From DT-110 sp030148525 (GTDB lineage: Bacteria > Bacteroidota > Bacteroidia > Chitinophagales > Saprospiraceae), in contig OZ245751.1 of assembly GCA_965227445.1 (NCBI GenBank), positions 1,922,001-1,986,000 of the forward strand: a stretch of 64,000 nt of DNA. The letters run 5' to 3'. The notes below the pieces were generated by a model. That model did no database searches and was not told the DNA's origin. It worked only from the letters and a program-made list of their open reading frames with translations. A program made the position numbers and the translations under genes. Below, one piece after another: positions 45,492 through 58,300 of the stretch (position 1 is its first letter; each line of letters begins with the position of its first letter).

Positions 45492-47387
45492 ATGAAGTCA
45501 TCAATACCCCTTCACATCTATTTGCATCGACCCTTAAGCCGTTTTTGGCTTTTGGGCTTTGTGCTTTGTTGCTGCAGCATCTCCGGACTCGTGGCGCAGG
45601 AAAGCCTGGATGCAAATTCTGCTATGATCCATCAGTTTACGGCCAAAGACCAAAATGGGGATATTCTTACCAATACCACCTTGCACATTCGGGTACTGGT
45701 GAAAGCAGGAGAACCTGAACAGGTATTTTATGAAGAGTCACACCAGGTTCAATCGGATTCCAGAGGCTTGGTCAACCTGAAGGTTGGGGAAGGTACCAAT
45801 TCGGTAGGGGCTTTCACCGAAATACCCTGGACCGCCGGAAATGTCATTTTGGAAACGGAAATGATCACGGATCCCGCCAACCCCTTCCGTATAAGCCGGG
45901 CTCGTCAAATATGGTCTGTTCCTTACGCTTTTCACGCGATTGAAGCCGGGGAAGTCATGACCGGTGAGGAGGTTAAGTTACGCAATGCCCCTTCCATTCA
46001 CTGGCTCACCAGTGGAAATTACGGATTGCAGGAGGCTTATCCGCACCGGCTTGGTACAAATGACGCACGGGATCTCGTTTTTAAAACCAACGGGGTAACC
46101 CGAATGGTGATCAGCGCCGAAGGTCAAACGTACTTCCATTCCGGAGGGGTGACCGGCAACGTAAACAGCAAGGGGAGTTACCCTATGGTGGTCGAGGGGT
46201 CCACCCAAGGCATATACATTGAAATCGATGAAAACCGGGATTCCGGAAATAACTTTATGACCTTCACCGATACCGAACGTATCCTGGGGGCTATCGAAGG
46301 CCAAACGGAAAGCGAGTGGCGCAATTCTGAACCCTATAAAGACAAAACCCTGGAGTTTATCCTGACCGGTGTGGCGCTGGGAGCGATGATTGCGTCCAAC
46401 GCAACGGAAGCCGCCGGATGGACTGCTTCTACCTTTGGCGTAGCCGCCGGAGCTGCCAAATTTGCACTGGTCGCAACTGTTGTTGTCGAATCCATTTCCT
46501 TCGCTGCCGCAGTACTGGAATGGCAAACCACTGGCCTGGAAAACCTGGGGGTCAATTACAACACGGGTGGTGCCGATTATGCCGAATACTTACCCCTGGC
46601 ACCGGAAACTGCGAACTTGGTAGCTGGTCAGGTCGTAGGTGTACACGGCGGAGAGGTAAGTTTACGCACGGATAGTACAGCGGTGGTCAAAGTGGTTTCT
46701 GCCAATCCTATTGTTTTGGGGAATCTCCCCAAAGATGGCGAGACAGAGGGGTTTGAACCAATCGCCCTGCTCGGTCAGGTTCCCGTTTGGGTAGCTGGTC
46801 CCGTTAGGGCGGGCGATTACATTTTACCAACCGGAAATAACGATGGTTTAGGCCGGGCTATTTCACCGGAAGAAATGCAGTTGGGAGATTACCGGCGGGT
46901 CGTTGGGGTCGCCTGGGAAGATGCCCCCGACCAAGGTATCCATCAAGTAGTTACAGGTATAGGACTGCACCGCGACCTGATGGCGAAACACTTGGATGGT
47001 CTCGAGCAGAAACTAGGTTTTATCCTGGAAGAATTGCATCGCCGCAATGGTAATGATGCTTCAGTGATCAGTCAGGGACTGGCCAGTGCTTTCAATACCG
47101 ACGATTCCAGGCCGGCATTAACTCCTTTGTACTCCGAAGAGGCTTTCAATAAGCTGATCGACGAGCACGCCGGCGGCATTAAAGCCAGTTTTCAAATAGC
47201 AGAGGAACAAATCCGCTCCCGGGGAATCAATCCCGACGATCATCCTTTCCTGGCCGATTTTCTAAATGACCCGATCACTTCCGTGAAAAAATTGCGCAAG
47301 GATCCAGCGCTGCTCACCAATTGGGCCTTATTCGATCAGCAGATTAGTGAATACGTGGATACCCCACAACTAAACCAAGGTCAATGA
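45492..47387 (+). CDS. Secreted protein with Peptidase_G2-like domain, paralogue 2
   Basis: 631 residues, ATG start, long signal region ending near SGLVAQ. Same layout as its neighbours: N-terminal beta domain with Tn-type GLVNLKVGEGTN and VPYAFHAIEAG, then IEGQTESEWRNS, a hydrophobic Gly/Ala-rich stretch near 295-340 (AAGAAKFALVATVVVESISF), then GGADYAEYLP (about 360), GEVSLRTDS, PIVLGN, IALLGQVPVWVAGPVRAGDYI and VVGVAWEDAPD, and a helical tail. GADYAEYLP is the closest of the three to the GADYAEYFEW motif I associate with Peptidase_G2. Overlaps paralogue 3 by 4 bp (ATGA), so they are translationally coupled. Confidence 0.7.
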   Translation: MKSSIPLHIYLHRPLSRFWLLGFVLCCCSISGLVAQESLDANSAMIHQFTAKDQNGDILTNTTLHIRVLVKAGEPEQVFYEESHQVQSDSRGLVNLKVGEGTNSVGAFTEIPWTAGNVILETEMITDPANPFRISRARQIWSVPYAFHAIEAGEVMTGEEVKLRNAPSIHWLTSGNYGLQEAYPHRLGTNDARDLVFKTNGVTRMVISAEGQTYFHSGGVTGNVNSKGSYPMVVEGSTQGIYIEIDENRDSGNNFMTFTDTERILGAIEGQTESEWRNSEPYKDKTLEFILTGVALGAMIASNATEAAGWTASTFGVAAGAAKFALVATVVVESISFAAAVLEWQTTGLENLGVNYNTGGADYAEYLPLAPETANLVAGQVVGVHGGEVSLRTDSTAVVKVVSANPIVLGNLPKDGETEGFEPIALLGQVPVWVAGPVRAGDYILPTGNNDGLGRAISPEEMQLGDYRRVVGVAWEDAPDQGIHQVVTGIGLHRDLMAKHLDGLEQKLGFILEELHRRNGNDASVISQGLASAFNTDDSRPALTPLYSEEAFNKLIDEHAGGIKASFQIAEEQIRSRGINPDDHPFLADFLNDPITSVKKLRKDPALLTNWALFDQQISEYVDTPQLNQGQ

Positions 47388-49264
47388 AAAAGATGTATCA
47401 GGCATTTACTGCACTGCTATTGGGGCTTTTGAGCCTGCCTGCCGGAATCCTGGCTCAGGATCAAACGGAAGTTGTGCCGTCCGGTATTCCTTTCGAAATG
47501 GTTGCTCGTACCGCCTACGGGGAAGTCTTGCCAAACGAGGATCTCCGGGTTCGTGTATCCTTTCTGGGGGCTGGTCAGGTGCCAGGGGCCACCTTGTACT
47601 CCGAAACCCACAAGGTAACCACGGATGATTTCGGAATGGCTACTTTTCTCATTGGCCAGGGTAAAAGGGGGGCCGTTTCCCTGAGCGATATTCCGTGGGA
47701 ATCCGGTGAATTGTGGTTGGAAATGGATATTCGTGCCCCCCGCCGGCCTGACTACCGCATTGCCCAGCGCGTTCCAATGCGAGCCGTACCGTATGCGTTT
47801 TACGCAGCCTCTGCCCAACGAATTGCCAACCAGGCGCCCACGCCCGGGTTGCGGTCGAGTCCTAATATCCGCTGGTTAACGTCGGGTAACTCAGCCACCC
47901 AGCCACCGGTACATTACCTGGGTAGTGCGGACGATGCCGACCTCATTTTTATGACCAATAATACCGAACGCTTGCGTGTCGGTAAGCAAGGACAGATGGA
48001 GATCGAGGCCGGTCCCCGTGGTCCCGATCATTTGAAAAGCAGTTATCCCCTGGTAGTGGAAGGTAGCAACCAGGGCATATACATTGAGATTACCGAGTCG
48101 CGCAGTAACGATAACAACTTTGTACTCTTCGCTGATCCGGAAGGAACCTGGGGCGCCATTCAGGGGCAGACCGAAAACGAGTGGCTGAGTTCTTCTCCCT
48201 ACCTTTTTCAGGATGCTATGTTCAAGCTTCGCAGGGTTTCCCTCATTGCTCAGGGTATTGGTCTGGCGGCTGTAGCTGGAGGCCTTTACGGGGCGGGGTC
48301 AGCGGCTATCGCTTCCCTGTTCTTTAGCTGGGCTGCCGGTGGTTTTTACGCAGCGGCGGCAGGGGTTACGGCACGGGTGGTCATTTTAGCTACCGAAGTT
48401 GCCTCGCACATTACCCAGGAGGTACACTGGCGGGAGTCCAACCTGTCGAGTTTGGGGGTCGTCTACAAATCGGGCGCCGCTGATTATGCCGAATGGCTGC
48501 CCCGAAAAGCGGGAACTCCCGATATGCCAGCTGGTTCAGTAGCGGGGATAAAAAACGGAAAGGTATCCCTTGAGACGGACGAGGCCGATTATCTCCTGCC
48601 TGTTTCAGCCCGTCCGGCAGTAGTCGGAAACCACCCAATGAATGAGGCAGTAAAAGTAACTGGCGAAACCATTGGATTTATCGGACAGGTGCCGGTAAGG
48701 GTTGTCGGCGACGTTCAGCGTGGTGATTACCTGATTCCCTCCGGTAACAAGGATGGGAATGCCATTGCCATTTCCCCGGATGAAATGACCAATCGTGATT
48801 TCAATAAGATTATTGGTGTTGCCTGGGAAGATGGCCAGGACCGTCCGTTTCAGCAAATCAATACTGCCATCGGGCTCCACCAAAATAATGCGCTGGATCG
48901 CTTTGCGGCTATGGATCAAAAAGCAGATGAAATCATCGCATATCTCCAGGGGAATGCACCGCTACCCGATGCTACTCTCCCTACCGGACCAGCCGGGACC
49001 TCACGCCCCGTGCGATCCCCCGATCGTCAGGAAATCATCGATCAGTTCGAAACACTGGCCGCTAACCACGAGCAGATCCTGCTGGATGTATACCGCGACC
49101 TGGAACGCGAAATGAACAGACAAAAGCTTGATCCGGATCAGATTCCCGGGCTACGGGCCCTGTTGGCGGATCCCATAAATGAATCACGTCGGTATCTCAC
49201 CGATCCAGATATAGACATTCAAGTACCCTTGTTTCAGCGAAATATGCCTGCTTCCGGGCGCTAA
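47384..49264 (+). CDS. Secreted protein with Peptidase_G2-like domain, paralogue 3
   Basis: 626 residues, ATG start in a 4-bp overlap with the previous gene; signal peptide ends near GILAQ. N-terminal beta domain (IPFEMVARTAYGEVLPNEDLRV, VPYAFYAASA), IQGQTENEWLSS, hydrophobic stretch near 285-330 (GLAAVAGGLYGAGSAAIASLF), then GAADYAEWLPRK (about 364), GKVSLETDEA, PAVVGN, GFIGQVPVRVVGDVQRGDYLIPSG and IIGVAWEDGQD. The helical tail of about 120 residues contains a Pro-rich linker. The giant gene follows 41 nt downstream. Tandem triplication with clear divergence suggests subunits of a hetero-oligomer rather than simple dosage. Confidence 0.7.
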   Translation: MKKMYQAFTALLLGLLSLPAGILAQDQTEVVPSGIPFEMVARTAYGEVLPNEDLRVRVSFLGAGQVPGATLYSETHKVTTDDFGMATFLIGQGKRGAVSLSDIPWESGELWLEMDIRAPRRPDYRIAQRVPMRAVPYAFYAASAQRIANQAPTPGLRSSPNIRWLTSGNSATQPPVHYLGSADDADLIFMTNNTERLRVGKQGQMEIEAGPRGPDHLKSSYPLVVEGSNQGIYIEITESRSNDNNFVLFADPEGTWGAIQGQTENEWLSSSPYLFQDAMFKLRRVSLIAQGIGLAAVAGGLYGAGSAAIASLFFSWAAGGFYAAAAGVTARVVILATEVASHITQEVHWRESNLSSLGVVYKSGAADYAEWLPRKAGTPDMPAGSVAGIKNGKVSLETDEADYLLPVSARPAVVGNHPMNEAVKVTGETIGFIGQVPVRVVGDVQRGDYLIPSGNKDGNAIAISPDEMTNRDFNKIIGVAWEDGQDRPFQQINTAIGLHQNNALDRFAAMDQKADEIIAYLQGNAPLPDATLPTGPAGTSRPVRSPDRQEIIDQFETLAANHEQILLDVYRDLEREMNRQKLDPDQIPGLRALLADPINESRRYLTDPDIDIQVPLFQRNMPASGR

Positions 49265-49305
49265 TAATTGCTCAAACTCATCGTAGAACGTTAAACCATC
49301 CTCCT

Positions 49306-52300
49306 GTGAAAACACCATTTACCATCCAACCCAAAGGCCTTCATTTTTTGTGCCTTCCGGCAAAAAGAGCCCTGCATACCCGTGCCTTGCAGGTACTCTT
49401 AGCCTTGATTTTTGTGCTGCCACAGATAATGCACAGTCAAACTATAACCATTAACAGTTCGCCTACCGGTACGTATTGTATCGGAGAAACGCTCGGTGAT
49501 GTGGAGGTAGAATGGACGGGATTGATTCCTGGAGATTCAGAATTGCGGTTGTTGTTACAAGGCGAAGGAACCGTATTCGCTACGCAACCCGTAGGTACTA
49601 TTAATGGTAGCTATACCTTTACCGGAGTCACCATTCCGGGAAGTGTTAGTGCCGGTAACTACCGAACTGAGGTTCAAGACCTGGAAACTGCTGCATCAGG
49701 ACTGGGGAATTCAATCGATATTCGGAATTTGGAAATAACGGGCCTACCGACCGGGCCACTTTGTGCCGGCCAATCCTATTCCTTCGATTACACCGCAAAT
49801 TCCACCCTTAACAGTGGGAATATTCTGTTCCTGGAGATGAGCGATGGAAGCGGTAATTTTTCCGATCCTACGGTGATCGGTTCTATAGCGACTACGAGCG
49901 GTACCGGATCGATCAATGGTTTAATCCCCTTCGGCACGAATGGAAGTGGTTATCGGTTCCGGGTTCGTTCAACAGATCCCATGCAGGAGGGATGTGAAAC
50001 GGAAACAGTTGATGTCGAAGAGGTCCTTATTACCAGTGAGCCCACGAATGATCCGGCCTGTATGGATGGTACAGCTAATTTTTCAGCAACGGCTTCGGGT
50101 TCTGGATTGACCTACCAGTGGGAATCGCTGTCTTTGCCATTCTTTCAGGTTCCCGACGATGCCAATTCGAAAAAAATAAGCAACGATGTAGCTAAGAATG
50201 CATCATTTATGTTCTCAGCTTCTAACGAGGGGTTATTCCGGTCAAACGATGGCGGAATGACTTTTACCCTTTCCGCCACCTCGGCCGATGGGTTGCCCGA
50301 AGATAATATCCAGCGGTTGTTTGTTCGCGGATCTACCGTTTTGGCCAGCACGGCTTCCGGCTTGGGTATTTCTTCAAATAACGGGGGATCGTTTTCTACG
50401 CGCACCACCTCCAACGGCCTCGGCAGCAATGCTGTCAACGGAACCTTCATCGACGTGAGCGGGAATATCTACGTGGGAACACAGGCAGGTTTGTCTATTT
50501 CAACAAATGGTGGTAGCTCCTTTACCAATTACACAACAAGCGATGGGTTGGGTAATGACTTTGTGAATAGTGTATTCGTAACGGGAACGGGGAGTAATCG
50601 CACCATCTACGTCGCTACTTCCTCGGGTTTATCAATCGCCTTTAACGGGTCTACTGATTTCGTCAATCTAACTACGGCCGACGGCCTGTTGTCGAATACG
50701 GTGAATGCCGTCGCGGCTACGACTGGTGGTCTGATTTTCGCAGGAACAAATTTAGGCGTTAGTCGCTCTTCCGACCGGGGAGCATCCTGGACAGATATTA
50801 CTCCCGGATTGCCCGATCCCGCTGTCAGCAGATTGTATCTGGTTGGAGACCTGCTTTTTGCCACCACCATTCAGGGATTTGGTGTAGCGGGGATCGATGC
50901 TTCCGGCTTTTCCACCTTTAACAAATCTTTTGGCTTACCGCTGAATGTGGTCAGTGGTATGGCCATTTCCGAATCCGGTGGCGTATTTGATATTTTAGTC
51001 GGTACACCGGGAGGTATTGCGCTCTCAGACCTGACAGTAGCTAATATGCCCGGTGAAACCTCCGATGAATTATCCGTGCTGCAGGATATGAGTAGCGCCA
51101 ATGATCGCTATCGCCTGGTAGTTACGAGTGGGGATGGTTGTACCCGAACCACCCGTATCGTGTCCGCGGGATACATACCGCCCCCCATTGATTACGAAAT
51201 CGAGCAGGAATTGGACCGGTGTGATCTTAGTAACGGGCAGGTATATATTACGGGGCTGTTACCCGGCACCATGTATACCCTTAATCGTTCCGGAAATACC
51301 AGTGGTACACCCACGGATGGTGATGAGGTGTCGACCGATACCCTGGGCCGAATCTTGCTGTATACGCTTGGGGCCGGTGATTACACGGTATCGGTCTCCA
51401 GCCTGGAGACCCCTTTTTGCGAAAGCAAAGAAGTGAACTTTACCCTGGACCCTCCACCGAGTCCAACCCTGCCGGCCGGAACCGCCAACCCCATCTGTCC
51501 GGGGGATAACCTCATTATTGAAATGAGCTCCTCGCTGGATCCCAGTGAGGTGTATCAATGGTACGAAGATGAAAACGGTAGTTCTACTGCTGATCCATCT
51601 TCATCTACCGGCGCTACGTACACTCCATCTTCCGCACCGGCCACTTCCGGCAGTTACTACGTGCGGGTTCGCGACAACGATACCTACTGCGTAAGTGATA
51701 CCGTGGAAATCCCCTTTACCGTCGGCTCCGGAGAAAGTATTTCGGTTTCGAGCTCCAGTCCAACTTCCGATGGGGGAAATGATGGCTCTTTTACCATTGA
51801 GGGCCTGACGCCTTTGACGAATTACGATGTAGAGTATCGGTACGGGAATGGAACCACTCAAAATGCCAATGAAACGACCAATAATGATGGGGAAATAACC
51901 ATCAATGGTCTTGTTGCCGGTGTCTATAACGGCATTCGCGCTATCGGTGAATGCCCGTCAAACACGGTAAATTCGGTAGTATTATTCAACCCCAGTGATA
52001 ACAATTCTCCCGGAGATCAACCTTCCGCTTTCCGTAATACCATCATCATCCGTGGTGGTGATATAAGCGGTTATTTCCAGCAATCCTCCAATCCGGCGGC
52101 CTGTACCGGTAGCAGCACTGCCATTGATTCGTACTCGGGATCAACCCCCGTCGATGGTATTGCGGTAGGTATCGTTCGCGACCCGGAACAACCGGCACCA
52201 CCCGCTGCCCAGACCGATGTCGAAATGCGGGGTTGGGTTAAGTTTTACCTGGAAGAGGTGCTACCGGAATACGCAGTGATCGAACAAGTGGAGTACCGGC

Positions 52301-55300
52301 CCGTGGCTGTCTCCACCTACGGGAAAAGCGTCTGTGATGTACCTCTGTTAAGTGCGTCCGGAGACATCCAATTCGATGTCACCAGAATGGAGACCGAAAA
52401 TTATGGCCCTTATCTCTATGGCTACGACGAAGACACCTTCGATGATATGGGCCATGAAAAATACAATGATTTCGTAATCGCTCAGAACGAAACGGGTAGC
52501 TGGACCGACTTAGGGGGCAAAGCCGTAGAGGACATCCAGAAAAGCCTCGAAGAAGACGCTGAATTCCAGGTAGGGCTAAACCTGTCCTTTGGTGATTTTG
52601 GAACAGCGGTATACCAGTTCCACGGTATGGTTTTTGCTCCGGCCGAGGAACACGAAATCCGGATCACCTACTACCAGCTGGATTACGGTGATTTACCGGA
52701 GCCCAAATTCACGACGGATGAATTTGGAGGTATTCGGGGCCCCAGCCACCGCATCGATTCCATTGATGTGGATGAAGACCCGGGCATCGAAAATATGCAA
52801 CCAAATATGTTTATCGGTGCTACTCCTCCCGACGCCGAACCGGGTGCTTTCCCTAATACCCTGGCACTGGGTGATGATAATACCCTCAACGACGACGAAG
52901 ATTTGTCATCAGACGATTTCTTCAATACCGAAACCGATGACGAACTCTGGGCTGGCGATACCATCAACTTCCTGGTTCCCGTAACGAATAATTACTCCGA
53001 AACAGCCAATCTCTTGGTCTTCATAGACTGGAACAATAACGGGGTATTCGAAAATGATACCGAGAGTTACACCCGGACCGTCCCCGGTAATACTTCCGAG
53101 GGGGTTCTGTTCCGGGGGATCGAAATTCCGGAAGATGTGGGTAATGCCACCATTGGCGTGCGCGTACGTCTGACATCCGGGGCTATCTTCGATGCTTACG
53201 GACCCGCACCGGACGGTGAGGTGGAAGACTTCTTCGTGGATGTATCGGCCTTTGATTATGGCGATTTACCGGAGAATGAGTTGAGCCTTGGCGGCTCCGG
53301 GGACTACGAAACGACCTTCTCCCTGAGCATTCCGGGCCTTAATGGTCCGCGTCACATGATACGTTCTGACCTGACCATCGGTGCCAGCGTAGATGCGGAA
53401 GGTAACGGCATCCCACAAATCAATGCCTTCGGGGACGACCTCGATGGCGTTGATGACGAAGATGGCGTATTCCCGCCCGATACCATCATACGCGGACAAA
53501 ATGCCGTGTTCCAGGTGTTCGTGCGCAACCAGACCAGCTCACCGGCTTACCTGCACGGATTCGTCGATTGGAATGACGATGGAAGCTTTGAAGATGGTTA
53601 TCCGGAGCAAAAATCAGGACTGGTTACTATTCCGGCTGGCCAAAGTGGCCTTTATCCCGTGACTTTCCTGGTGCCTAATGATCTTTTGCCCTTGCCCGGG
53701 CGGGTGGCTGCCCGTTTCCGTCTGAGTACCAATAATGTGCTCATTACCGATTCGGAGGGACCGTTCGCGGAGGATATCGACGGGGAAGTAGAGGATGTTT
53801 GGGTAACGATCACCGGACTGGATTGGGGCGATTTGCCCGAACCACTGTATGCCACTGATGATCGCGGACAGCACGAAGGACCGAGTCACCAGATTGCTAC
53901 CGTGGAGGATGAACCAGGTGTATTCTTCCCCTCACTGTATATTGCCGGACCCCCCGATGCCGATCCCAATGGTCAGCCCAGTGCCTTAGCTGATGGCGAC
54001 AATAATGATGGCTATGATGATGAAGAGCTAGACCCCGATTTCTTCAATAATCCACTTACCGGCGATAGCTTATTGGCAGGAAATACTATTCAATTTGCCG
54101 TACCATTTACGAATAATACCGGGGAACCCGCTTTTGTTTCCGTCTTCATCGATTGGGATGAAAATGGCATCTTCGAAAACGACCAAGAGCGGTACTCCAT
54201 GGAAGCAATTCCCGATCTGATGGGCCCTGGCCCCTTAGATGCTGGAACCGCCCTCTTTAACCTCAATATCCCACCGACGACCCCCACCGGACTGAAGGGG
54301 GTTCGGGTACGTATTTCAACCCAGCCTAACCTGGAAGCATACGGCTATGCCCGTGACGGTGAGGTCGAAGACTTCATGGTCAATGTCTATGGCTACGATT
54401 ATGGTGATTTACCCGATAACGAGATTGCTGGTGCTCCCGGCCTTACGGCAAAAAACAACTACGAGACTATTTTTAATGCCACCGGAGAGCGTGGACCTCG
54501 CCACTTGTTTGTCGAAGGACTGGCATTGGGTACCCTCGTCGATGCGGAGGGCAATGGCCAGCCTCAATTGAACAGTGTTGGTGATGATGTCAATGGCATC
54601 GACGATGAAGATGGTATTGAGGCGCCCGATACCATCGTACGCGGCACCGAAGCAACCTTCCGCGTATTTGTGACCAATACTACGGCATCACCAGCCTACC
54701 TGCAGGGATTTGTGGATTGGAACGACGACGGTGATTTCGAAGACCCCTATCCGAGCCAGAAAGCCAATTTGGTAACCATTCCGGCCAATGGTAGTGGTTG
54801 GTATAATGTGGTATTCGATGTGCCACAGGAGCCTAATCCGCTTCCGCAAAAAGTGGCCGCGCGCTTCCGCCTGAGCGACGAAGATACCTACGTGTTGCTG
54901 TCTACCGGTCCGAATGCCGGCAACGATATCGCCGGTGAGGTGGAAGATATGTGGGTGAATATCGTTGGCTACGACTGGGGTGACCTGCCCGAGCCGCGAT
55001 ACCTCACTGATCGCGAAGGGGGCGTTTTTGGGCCGAGCCACAAAATTGTACCCATTGAACTGCCCGATGATTCTACTGGCGTCAGCCTGCACATCGGTGC
55101 TACGGTTCCCGATGCTGAAGCAGAAGGCAGACCGGGCTCAGAAGCAATGCGCGATGATAATGACCTTACTGATGATGAAGATCTTACGGCCGATAATTTC
55201 ATTAATCCGGTCGATGATTTACCCTATCCGATCATTTCGGGCGAAGCAGTTCGCTTCCGGGTGCCGGTAACCAATAATAGTACCCAGCCAGCTTACCTTT

Positions 55301-58300
55301 TCGCCTTCATCGACTGGAATGGCGACGGTGACTTTGTCGATTCCCTGGAAACTACCATACAAACGGTGACTCCGGGAACCAACGATTACGATTTTGATTA
55401 TATCATTCCTCGTCGTCCGGAGGCCGATACCATCGGTGTACGGGTGCGTCTGACTACCGAATTGGGTATAGATGCCCACGGTCCGGCACCCGACGGTGAG
55501 GTCGAAGACTTTATGGTCGAGATCCGTGGCACGGATTACGGTGACCTGCCGGATCCGTTGGCCGGGCTTTCGCCAAACGATTTTCATACCCTGCGCGATC
55601 AAAACGGTCCTCGCCATGGTGTACCCGTGACACCACTGACCTATATGGGCGCTCGTATTGACACCGAATCCAACGCAACACCGGGCCCCGACGCCAATGG
55701 CGATGATCTCGATAATCAATCCGACGACGAAGACGGGGTGATTTTCCTCACGCCCCTGGTGCCCGGCCAGGATGCTTCCATCAGCGTTAGTGCGGTGAAT
55801 GATTCCGCGGCTATGGCGCGGGTGATCATCTGGACGGACTGGGAGAACGACGGGGTGCTTGACAGCGTCACGCAGGTGGATGTACCGGGCAATGGCAGTC
55901 TGACGAGCGAGGTAGTAACTTTCGAAGTACCGTCCACGGCGACCTTCCAGGACGGCAATTCGTTCTGGCGCCTGCGTATCACGACGGATGCGGCCTTCCT
56001 GGCTGATCCAAGCCCGGACGGGCTGGCCACCGACGGTGAGGTAGAAGACTACTTCGTACCGATGTTCAAGGTAGGTAACCTGGTGTGGGAAGACCGCAAC
56101 AACAACGGTCTGCAAGACGCGGATGAGATCAACCTGGGTATTGACAGTGTACGGGTGATCATGCGCTTTGGCGGTATTGATCCGGTGACGGGTGAGTACG
56201 ACGGCATTGCACAGGATACGGACGAAGATCCCTACGTGATGGGTCCCGAGGGTGGAGCTGATATGATCGAGGACTTCATCATTGATACGCTGACCGATAC
56301 GCGCGGACTGTACCTGTTCACGGGTATGATCGAAGGTAACTACCAGCTGATCACGATTGACCCGAGCGGCCTGACGCCGACGCGCGCCGACTGGATCCGC
56401 AACGTGACCGAAGAAGACACCGATAACGACGGCAACGCCCTGGAACAACCCTGGGAATATGCCGATACCGATATTCGCCAAAGCAAGACGGAAGTCTTCA
56501 CGATGTACCGCGACAGCATTGGCACGGACGAAGAAGGCATTCTGGATCAGGGCAATCCGCAGTTGCAGGATCCCAATGCGCTGGAAGGCTTCCCGGATAA
56601 CCGGGTAGAGCAGCGCATCGACTTTGGCTACACACCCTTTGACTTTGGCGATCTGCCGGATACGTACACGACGGTTGAAGACGGCGTAGACATCGGTACG
56701 ACCCAAGACGGGCTGTTTGCGCAAGACACCGTACTGGTGGGTAACGTGCTGGAAGGCCCCAAACACATCGTCACTCCGGATATCTACCTGGGCTCCTGCT
56801 CGGATGCCGAGGTAGAAGGTGCTCCGGACTTCGATGCGGGCCAGGAGTTTGCTCCTGCTGCTGATGGCGAAGGGGACGATCCGAACAACTCCCTGTGGGA
56901 TAGTGATAACCGCGCCAATACGTGCGAAGATGACGATAACGGCGTCCAGTTCATGACGCCCCTGATCCCTGGCTACGAAGCCATTATTGATGTAGACTTC
57001 TGGGCGACGATCAATGACGATGGTCCGGATGCCTACCTGCAAGCCTTCCTGGACTGGAACGGCGATGGTGACTTCTACGTGGACGGTGACCCGGCCATGG
57101 GCTTTGACGAAGATGAGCACATTGTGTTCACGCTGCTGAACGGCGCACCAGCGCCGCTGGATCCGAACACCCATGCCGTAGAGCTGGAGATGAGCCAGCA
57201 GTTGGATCAGGATCCGATCCGCCTGACCTTCCAGGTACCGGACAGCGCTAAATACTTCGACGGCAATGTGCTGGCGCGCTTCCGCATCAGCAAGCGCCCG
57301 AATATGGCAGCTACGGGTATTCTGCCCGGCAACAGTAACTTCCCGGATGGTATTGTTCCTGCCGGTGAAGTGGAAGACTACTTCATGAAGCTGGTCAAGA
57401 TCGGCAACATTGTGTGGGAAGACCGCGACTACGACGGTATCCAGGACGAAGACGAACCGGGTATTGCCGGTGTGGAGATCACGCTGGACTACTTCGGTGA
57501 GAACGATACGCTGGATGGTGATTTCTACGAAAATACCTACGTCACCGAGACGGACTCGATGGGTCTGTATTACTTCTACGGTCTGATCGGCAATGTCGAT
57601 CCCAGCGGAGTGATGGATCCGTTCTACACGCTGACGGCGAGCGATCCGGAGGCGATGACGCCGACGATCGATATCGACTCGATCGCCCCGGGTGATGAGA
57701 GTAACTGTATCACGCTGAATAGTGATGGTAACGACATTGATATCGACGACCGCATTACGGCGGTGACCTTCCGCATCACCAACCCCATGGGTCAGTGCAC
57801 GGGTGAGATGGATCCCGACGGCAAGCTGGATATGGGTGAGATGGTAATCATGGCTCCGGACAATATCTGGCCGGATGAGCAGATGGATGAGACCTTCGAC
57901 TTTGGTTATGTAGGCTTTGATTACGGCGACCTGCCGGATACGAGCATAGCGGCGGAGTTTCTGTACCGCACGAAGCGCGACTGGCTGCCGCAGGCACCGA
58001 TCGACTTTGGTCCGCGCCACGCGATCCAACCCAAGTTATACCTGGGTGGGGGTGTTGATGCGGAGCTGGATGGTCAGCCCGACGATGATGCTGGAAGCAA
58101 AGAAGGTGGTGATGATGATGTGAATACGGCTTTCGCCAAAGGCGATACGACGGATGATGAGAGCGGTATCCGCCTGCTGAGTCCGCTACTGCCGGGTGAG
58201 CGTGCCTTCATCCAGGTGACGTACACGTCCCAGGATACGGTACTGGCTGGTGGCTATGCGGATATGGATGCCTTCCTGAACGCCTTTATCGACTTCAATG

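Noticed and set aside
49306..49308. Possible frameshift or missing gene after 49264 because no complete plus-strand ORF is closed there
   Set aside because: Translation from the GTG at 49306 is open and domain-consistent to base 64000; the gene is simply cut by the window edge.
55219..58029. 936-codon open frame on the minus strand
   Set aside because: It lies fully antisense to the giant GEVED gene in a stretch with strongly biased codons. Its translation is His/Arg/Val-rich without recognisable domains, so it is a shadow frame.
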